Shown: positions 60,096 through 64,000 of the stretch, piece after piece
Layout of the letters: every line of letters begins with the position of its first letter
Position numbering within the stretch: the first letter of the stretch is position 1
From: Billgrantia kenyensis
Lineage (GTDB): Bacteria; Pseudomonadota; Gammaproteobacteria; Pseudomonadales; Halomonadaceae
Reading direction: 5' to 3'
NCBI RefSeq assembly: GCF_013697085.1
Contig: NZ_JACEFT010000018.1
Span: 1-64,000, forward strand
DNA: 64,000 nt
Notes under the pieces: generated by a model
Seen by the model: only the letters and a program-made list of their open reading frames with translations
What the model was told of the DNA's origin: nothing
The model's database searches: none
Position numbers and translations under genes: made by a program

Positions 60096-60380
60096 ATGAG
60101 CGATATGACCTTCGAGCGCATGATCCGGCAGATGACGCCGGCCGTCTACGAGAGCCTCAAGCAGGCGGTGGCGCTGCGCAAATGGCCGGACGGGCGCATG
60201 CTGACCGCAGAGCAGACCGAGCTCTGCCTCGAGGCGGTGATTCGCTACGAGTACGAGAACCACGTGCCCGAGGAACAGCGGGTCGGCTACCTGCAACAGC
60301 GTACCTGCGGCAGTGCCAGCAGCGGCACTGACGTACCGCCGGAGTTAGCTGGACTAGCTCGGGATGCGTCACGTGATTGA
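60096..60380 (+). CDS. YeaC family protein (DUF1315)
   Basis: This 94-residue protein of unknown function has the family pattern MTFERMIRQMTPAVYESLKQAVALRKWPDGRMLT and LCLEAVIRYEYENHVPEEQRVGYL. The C-terminal tail is low complexity. ATG 60096 was chosen; ATG 60081 is an alternative five codons upstream. Its last 17 bases overlap the next gene. Confidence 0.88.
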   Translation: MSDMTFERMIRQMTPAVYESLKQAVALRKWPDGRMLTAEQTELCLEAVIRYEYENHVPEEQRVGYLQQRTCGSASSGTDVPPELAGLARDASRD

Positions 60381-61227
60381 TAACGGCATGATCGAGGTCG
60401 CGCCCGCGGTGCAGGGCTGCCTGAGCAAGATGGCCATCGCACCGGGCGAGCAGGGCGGCGCGGTGCGCTACACGCTGCGTGCCGGCGAGCATCGCCTCGA
60501 CCTGAACGCGCGGCTCGGCCAGCCGCTGCGGCTGGAGTGGACCGGGTCGATCGCCTGCACTCACTGCGGCCGGGCGACCAGGAAGAGCTTTGCCCAGGGT
60601 TATTGCTACCCCTGCTTCAAGAAGTTGGCCCAGTGCGATACCTGCATCGTCAAGCCCGAGACCTGCCACTTCGATGCCGGCACGTGCCGCGAGCCGGAAT
60701 GGGCCGAGCGACACTGTTTCCAGCCCCACGTGATCTATCTCGCCAACTCCTCCGGCCTCAAGGTTGGCATCACCCGAGGGACCCAGGTGCCGACCCGCTG
60801 GCTCGACCAGGGCGCGATCCAGGCGCTGCCGATCCTCGAGGTGCAAACCCGGCAGCAGTCCGGCCTGGTGGAGGTACTGTTCAAGGAACAGGTGGCCGAC
60901 CGGACCAACTGGCGTGCCATGTTGAAGGGGGAGGTCGAACCACTGGACCTGCAAGCCGAGCGCGATCGCCTGTTGGCGAGCCTGGACGGCGGGCTGTCGG
61001 GCCTCCGCGAGCGCTTCGGTGCCGACTTCCTGCATGTTCTCGATGAGAGGCCAGTGAGCTTCGAATACCCGGTGCTGGAGTTCCCGCGCAAGATCGTCTC
61101 GCACAACTTCGACAAGAAGGCCGAGGCGGCCGGCACCCTGCTGGGACTCAAGGGGCAGTACCTGATTCTGGATACCGGGGTGATCAACCTGCGCAAGTTC
61201 ACCGGCTACGAGGTTGCGGTCGGCTGA
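60364..61227 (+). CDS. DUF2797 family protein
   Basis: This 287-residue protein contains a cysteine-rich segment, SIACTHCGRATRKSFAQGYCYPCFKKLAQCDTC (about 60-92), which looks like a zinc-binding motif, and a second part VIYLANSSGLKVGITRGTQVPTRWLDQGA, a GIY-YIG-nuclease-like pattern (Gly and Arg conserved, tyrosines replaced in part). Function is unknown. It overlaps the YeaC-family gene by 17 bases, so they are probably co-transcribed. Confidence 0.85.
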   Translation: MRHVIDNGMIEVAPAVQGCLSKMAIAPGEQGGAVRYTLRAGEHRLDLNARLGQPLRLEWTGSIACTHCGRATRKSFAQGYCYPCFKKLAQCDTCIVKPETCHFDAGTCREPEWAERHCFQPHVIYLANSSGLKVGITRGTQVPTRWLDQGAIQALPILEVQTRQQSGLVEVLFKEQVADRTNWRAMLKGEVEPLDLQAERDRLLASLDGGLSGLRERFGADFLHVLDERPVSFEYPVLEFPRKIVSHNFDKKAEAAGTLLGLKGQYLILDTGVINLRKFTGYEVAVG

Positions 61228-61288
61228 TCTCAGCCGTGGCGCTGGGCTATGCTCCCGAGAGAAGAAAGCCAACTCGAGGGAGCCTGCC

Positions 61289-62284
61289 ATGACCCAGATG
61301 CGTGCCATGCGACTGCATGCCCCCGGCCATCCGCTGCAGTTGGATATCGTGCCCAGACCGGAGCCCGGGGCAGGGCAGGTACAGCTCCGCGTGCTGGCCT
61401 GTGGCGTGTGCCGCACCGACCTGCATGTGGTCGACGGCGAGCTTGACTCCCCCTCCCTGCCGCTGGTGCCTGGACACGAGATTATTGGGGAAATCACCCT
61501 GTTGGGGGAGGGCGTCGAACACCTCTCTCCGGGCATGCGCATCGGCGTACCCTGGCTGGGATGGACCTGCGGCGAGTGCGAGGCCTGCCTGGCCGGTCGC
61601 GAGAATTTATGTGACCAAGCGCGATTTACCGGCTATACCCTCGATGGCGGCTACGCCGAGTACGGCGTCGCGGATGCCCGCTACTGTTTCCCCATGATGG
61701 CGGAAGACGCCCAGGCCGCAGCACCGCTGCTATGTGCGGGGCTGATCGGCTATCGCACCTGGCGTCTGGCCGGAGGCGAGCACAACCGGCGCCTGGGGAT
61801 CTACGGTTTCGGCGCCGCCGCGCATATCCTCGTCCAGCTCGCCGTGGCGCGCGGGCAGCGAGTGTATGCCTTCACCCGGCCGGGCGACGACGCGGCCCAG
61901 GCCTTCGCCCGGCGGCTCGGGGCCGTTTGGGCCGGCGATGCCGACCAGGCGCCGCCGGAGCCCCTCGATGCCGCGCTGCTGTTTGCGCCGGTGGGAGAGC
62001 TGGTGCCCCTGGCCCTGGCGCAGGTACGCCCGGGGGGCACGGTGGTCTCCGGCGGTATCCACATGTCCGACATTCCCGCCTTTCCCTATCGCCTGCTGTG
62101 GCAGGAGCGCAGCGTCAAGTCGGTGGCCAACCTCACCCGCCAGGACGGCGAGGAGTTTCTGGCCTTGGCGCCTACGGTGCCGATTCGCACCGAGACGCGC
62201 GCCTACCCGCTGGAACGGGCCAACCAGGCGCTGAGCGATCTGCGTGATGGCCGCCTCACGGGGGCCGCCGTCATCGTGCCTTGA
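61289..62284 (+). CDS. Zinc-dependent alcohol dehydrogenase family protein
   Basis: This 331-residue medium-chain dehydrogenase has catalytic zinc ligands in LACGVCRTDLHVVDGE and VPGHEIIGE, structural zinc cysteines in WTCGECEACLAGRENLC and the NAD loop LGIYGFGAAAHILVQLA. The nucleotide loop lacks the usual double-glycine spacing (GFGAAA). Related enzymes oxidise primary alcohols or aldehydes, and are often NAD-specific. GAGGGAG before ATG 61289 sets the start. Confidence 0.9.
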   Translation: MTQMRAMRLHAPGHPLQLDIVPRPEPGAGQVQLRVLACGVCRTDLHVVDGELDSPSLPLVPGHEIIGEITLLGEGVEHLSPGMRIGVPWLGWTCGECEACLAGRENLCDQARFTGYTLDGGYAEYGVADARYCFPMMAEDAQAAAPLLCAGLIGYRTWRLAGGEHNRRLGIYGFGAAAHILVQLAVARGQRVYAFTRPGDDAAQAFARRLGAVWAGDADQAPPEPLDAALLFAPVGELVPLALAQVRPGGTVVSGGIHMSDIPAFPYRLLWQERSVKSVANLTRQDGEEFLALAPTVPIRTETRAYPLERANQALSDLRDGRLTGAAVIVP

Positions 62285-62288
62285 GCCG

Positions 62289-63371
62289 TCACTCGAACAG
62301 CTCGCCCTGGGCTCGCGGCGGGCGGAACGCGGTCACGTCGAGCTGCCGCGATTCGCTGGTGGCGGGGTCGTTGAGGCCCAGCCGCCGGCAGATCTTGTCG
62401 AAGCGCTGGGCGATCAGCTCGGCGAATACCCCCTCGCCGCGCATGCGCTTGCCGAAGCGGCTGTCGTAGTCGGCACCGCCGCGACTCTGCCGCACCAGAC
62501 TCATCACCTTGCGTGCCCGCTCGGGGTAGTGGGCTTCGAGCCAATCCTCGAACAGCGGCGCCACTTCCCGTGGCAGGCGCAGCAGCGTCCAGCCGGCCCA
62601 CTGTGCGCCGGCGTCCCGTGCCGCTGCCAGCAGGCGGTCCAGCTCATGGTCGGTCAAGCCCGGTATCACCGGCGCCACCATCACTCCCACCGGAATGCCG
62701 GCCTCGTGCAGGCGCTGCACGGTGCGCAGGCGCGCGGTGGGGGAGGCGGCCCGCGGCTCCAGGCTGCGCTTGAGCTCGGTGTCCAGGCTGGTCAGGCTGA
62801 TCGAGACCCGCACCAGCCGCTGGCGGGCCAATTCCCCTAGCAGGTCCAGGTCGCGCAGGATCAGCGCGCTCTTGGTGATGATCGATACCGGGTGGCGGCA
62901 CTTGAGCAGGAAATCCAGTATTTCGCGGCTGGTGCCGCGCTCTGCCTCCAGCGGCTGATAGCAGTCAGTGTTGCCGGAGAAGGCAATGGGGCGGCATTCG
63001 TAGCTGCGTTTGCAGAACTCCTCGCGAAGGCGATCCACCAGGCCGCTGCGGGCAATCAGCCGGGTCTCGAAGTCGATGCCCGGTGACATGTCCCAGTAGG
63101 CATGGCTCGGTCGCGCATAGCAGTAGATGCAGCCGTGCTCGCAGCCGCGGTAGGGGTTGAGCGAGCGGTCGAAGGCCAGGTCGGGAGAGTCGTTCCACGC
63201 CAGCGCGCTGCGCGCCCGCTCCTCGCTGACCACCGTGGCCAGGCGCGTCGGCATCTCCTCCTGCCACCAGCCGTCGTCCACCGTTTCGCTGTGGGTGGGG
63301 GCGAAACGGTTGCTGGGGTTGTAGGTGGCGCCGCGGCCCTTGCGCGCTTGCTTGATGTCGAAGTTGGGCAT
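62289..63371 (-). CDS. PA0069 family radical SAM protein
   Basis: The product is 360 residues. The radical SAM cluster motif is GCEHGCIYCYARPSH (CxxxCxxC: Cys-Glu-His-Gly-Cys-Ile-Tyr-Cys). The body DCYQPLEAERGTSREILDFLL, VRVSISLTSLDTELKRSLEPRAASP and GVMVAPVIPGLTDHEL fit the PA0069/SplB-like subfamily, related to spore photoproduct lyase. The substrate is unknown; control by LexA in Pseudomonas suggests a DNA damage link. ATG 63371 has GGAGG upstream. A LexA-like box overlaps the promoter. Confidence 0.9.
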   Translation of the reverse strand: MPNFDIKQARKGRGATYNPSNRFAPTHSETVDDGWWQEEMPTRLATVVSEERARSALAWNDSPDLAFDRSLNPYRGCEHGCIYCYARPSHAYWDMSPGIDFETRLIARSGLVDRLREEFCKRSYECRPIAFSGNTDCYQPLEAERGTSREILDFLLKCRHPVSIITKSALILRDLDLLGELARQRLVRVSISLTSLDTELKRSLEPRAASPTARLRTVQRLHEAGIPVGVMVAPVIPGLTDHELDRLLAAARDAGAQWAGWTLLRLPREVAPLFEDWLEAHYPERARKVMSLVRQSRGGADYDSRFGKRMRGEGVFAELIAQRFDKICRRLGLNDPATSESRQLDVTAFRPPRAQGELFE

Positions 63372-63386
63372 GGCGAGCCTCCAATT

Positions 63387-63406
63387 CACTGTATTTATAC
63401 CCAGTA
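63387..63406 (-). promoter_or_regulatory. LexA-like box upstream of the radical SAM gene
   Basis: CACTGTATTTATACCCAGTA matches the gammaproteobacterial LexA pattern TACTGTATATATATACAGTA at about 16 of 20 positions; the core is CTGT-N8-CCAG where CTGT-N8-ACAG is expected. It lies 16-35 bases before the start codon, and a TATAAA -10-like element sits inside it. Confidence 0.6.
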
Positions 63407-63488
63407 TATGGCGGCTTTGGCAGGCGTGCCAATCGTGAACGGTGCCATCTCGCGGGCATTCGTCTCGGGTTTCCCTTACGCTTTTCGT

Positions 63489-64000
63489 ATGGATGCCATC
63501 TCCGACAGTCAATTCGAGCGCCAGGGCGAGGCGCTCTACTCGGTCCAGGGCCTGTGGTGCACCAGCTGCGCCCTGGCCGTCGAGGCGCAGCTGGCGCGCA
63601 TGCCCGGCGTCAGCGCCGCCAGCGTGCACTACCCCAGTGCCACCCTGCTGGTGCAGGGGCAGCCCCAGGCGCTCGAAGAAGCGCGGCTGGCGGCTGCCTT
63701 GAGCCGGCTCGGCTACCGCCTCGGTCCCCCGGAAGCGATCGGCGATGCCGAAGCGCGACTCGATGCCGAGAGCCGCTATCTCACCCTGCGGCTGCTCATG
63801 GCCGTGGCCTTCGGCATGTGGACCATGCTCGCTTCGCTGCTGATCTATGCCGGTGCCATGCCCAGGGCGGAACTCGACCTGATCATGGCCTGGGTCTCGG
63901 GCGCGTTCGCCCTGCCGGTCGTCACCTACGTGGCGCTGCCGTTCTACCGCGCCGGCTGGCGCACGGCCCGGGCGTGGCGACCCGGCATGGATGCGCTGGT
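63489..64000 (+). CDS. Heavy-metal translocating P-type ATPase, N-terminal part (CcoI/CopA-like), truncated by the window
   Basis: The open frame from ATG 63489 runs to the window end (about 170 residues seen). The N-terminal metal-binding domain carries LWCTSCALAVEAQL, a Cys-x-x-Cys metal site of the HMA fold, followed by a hydrophobic helix (LRLLMAVAFGMWTMLASLLIYAG) and a second, LIMAWVSGAFALPVVTYVALPF. The WCxSC context resembles CcoI/FixI copper ATPases for cytochrome oxidase assembly rather than CopA, but the ion cannot be settled without the rest. It diverges from the radical SAM gene. Confidence 0.85.
   Translation, partial: MDAISDSQFERQGEALYSVQGLWCTSCALAVEAQLARMPGVSAASVHYPSATLLVQGQPQALEEARLAAALSRLGYRLGPPEAIGDAEARLDAESRYLTLRLLMAVAFGMWTMLASLLIYAGAMPRAELDLIMAWVSGAFALPVVTYVALPFYRAGWRTARAWRPGMDAL

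Overview
The window is a GC-rich, densely packed chromosomal segment of a halophilic gammaproteobacterium, most likely Halomonas or a close relative (Halomonadaceae). The lineage call is an inference. It rests on a stand-alone ectoine hydroxylase gene (ectD), a proline uptake and catabolism operon (putP, putA, AraC regulator), and Pseudomonas/Halomonas-type housekeeping genes (rlmM, tusA, epmC, slyA, rimK, glpG, PA0069-like radical SAM). It is core chromosome: no insertion sequence, prophage, integrase or CRISPR array was seen.

Layout. 1-5 kb: the 3' part of a 5S rRNA gene and its terminator, a guanidine-II (mini-ykkC) riboswitch in front of the small guanidinium exporter gene sugE/gdx, gdhA, rlmM and tusA. 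5-13.7 kb: a DUF3080 lipoprotein, a MATE efflux pump, epmC, then a LysR regulator divergent from a two-gene unit (fused E1 alpha/beta 2-oxoacid dehydrogenase plus a FabD-fold acyltransferase), and tatD with an exonuclease-like gene. 13.7-24.7 kb: uup, a universal stress protein, slyA, fadBA, a tiny Cys-tailed protein, ectD and panE. 24.9-31.2 kb: an AMP-phosphorylase-type gene coupled to a PRPP-synthetase-like gene, exported or lipoprotein genes of unknown function, an M48 protease and a yeast-type cytosine deaminase. 31.2-41 kb: a Pho-box-led Na/Pi cotransporter with a PhoU protein, an Lrp regulator and the operon sufR-sufB-sufC-sufD-sufS-sufT. 41-48 kb: sanA, rimK-rimB, a DUF3549 gene, yqcC, a gamma-glutamylcyclotransferase gene and two ompW paralogues. 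48-55 kb: putP-putA with an AraC regulator, tRNA-Gly(CCC), a possible small RNA and a CBS protein. 55-64 kb: a Pmp3-domain protein, an EamA exporter, nadK, a phosphoesterase, glpG, small conserved genes, an alcohol dehydrogenase, a PA0069-like radical SAM gene behind a LexA-type box, and the start of a heavy-metal P-type ATPase that runs off the window.

Regulation visible in the sequence: the guanidine-II riboswitch (sugE), a consensus Pho box (nptA-phoU), an Rrf2/IscR type-1-like operator over the suf promoter, and a LexA-like box (radical SAM gene). Several long-stem hairpins separate convergent genes, including a perfect 46-bp palindrome.

For novelty, the strongest candidates are the E1-acyltransferase pair (the acyltransferase lacks the arginine that binds the malonyl carboxylate, and no E2/E3 genes are near) and the AMP-phosphorylase/PRPP-synthetase-like pair. 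Next come the orphan plus-strand terminator with a possible small RNA and the 58-residue CCGSC-tailed protein.
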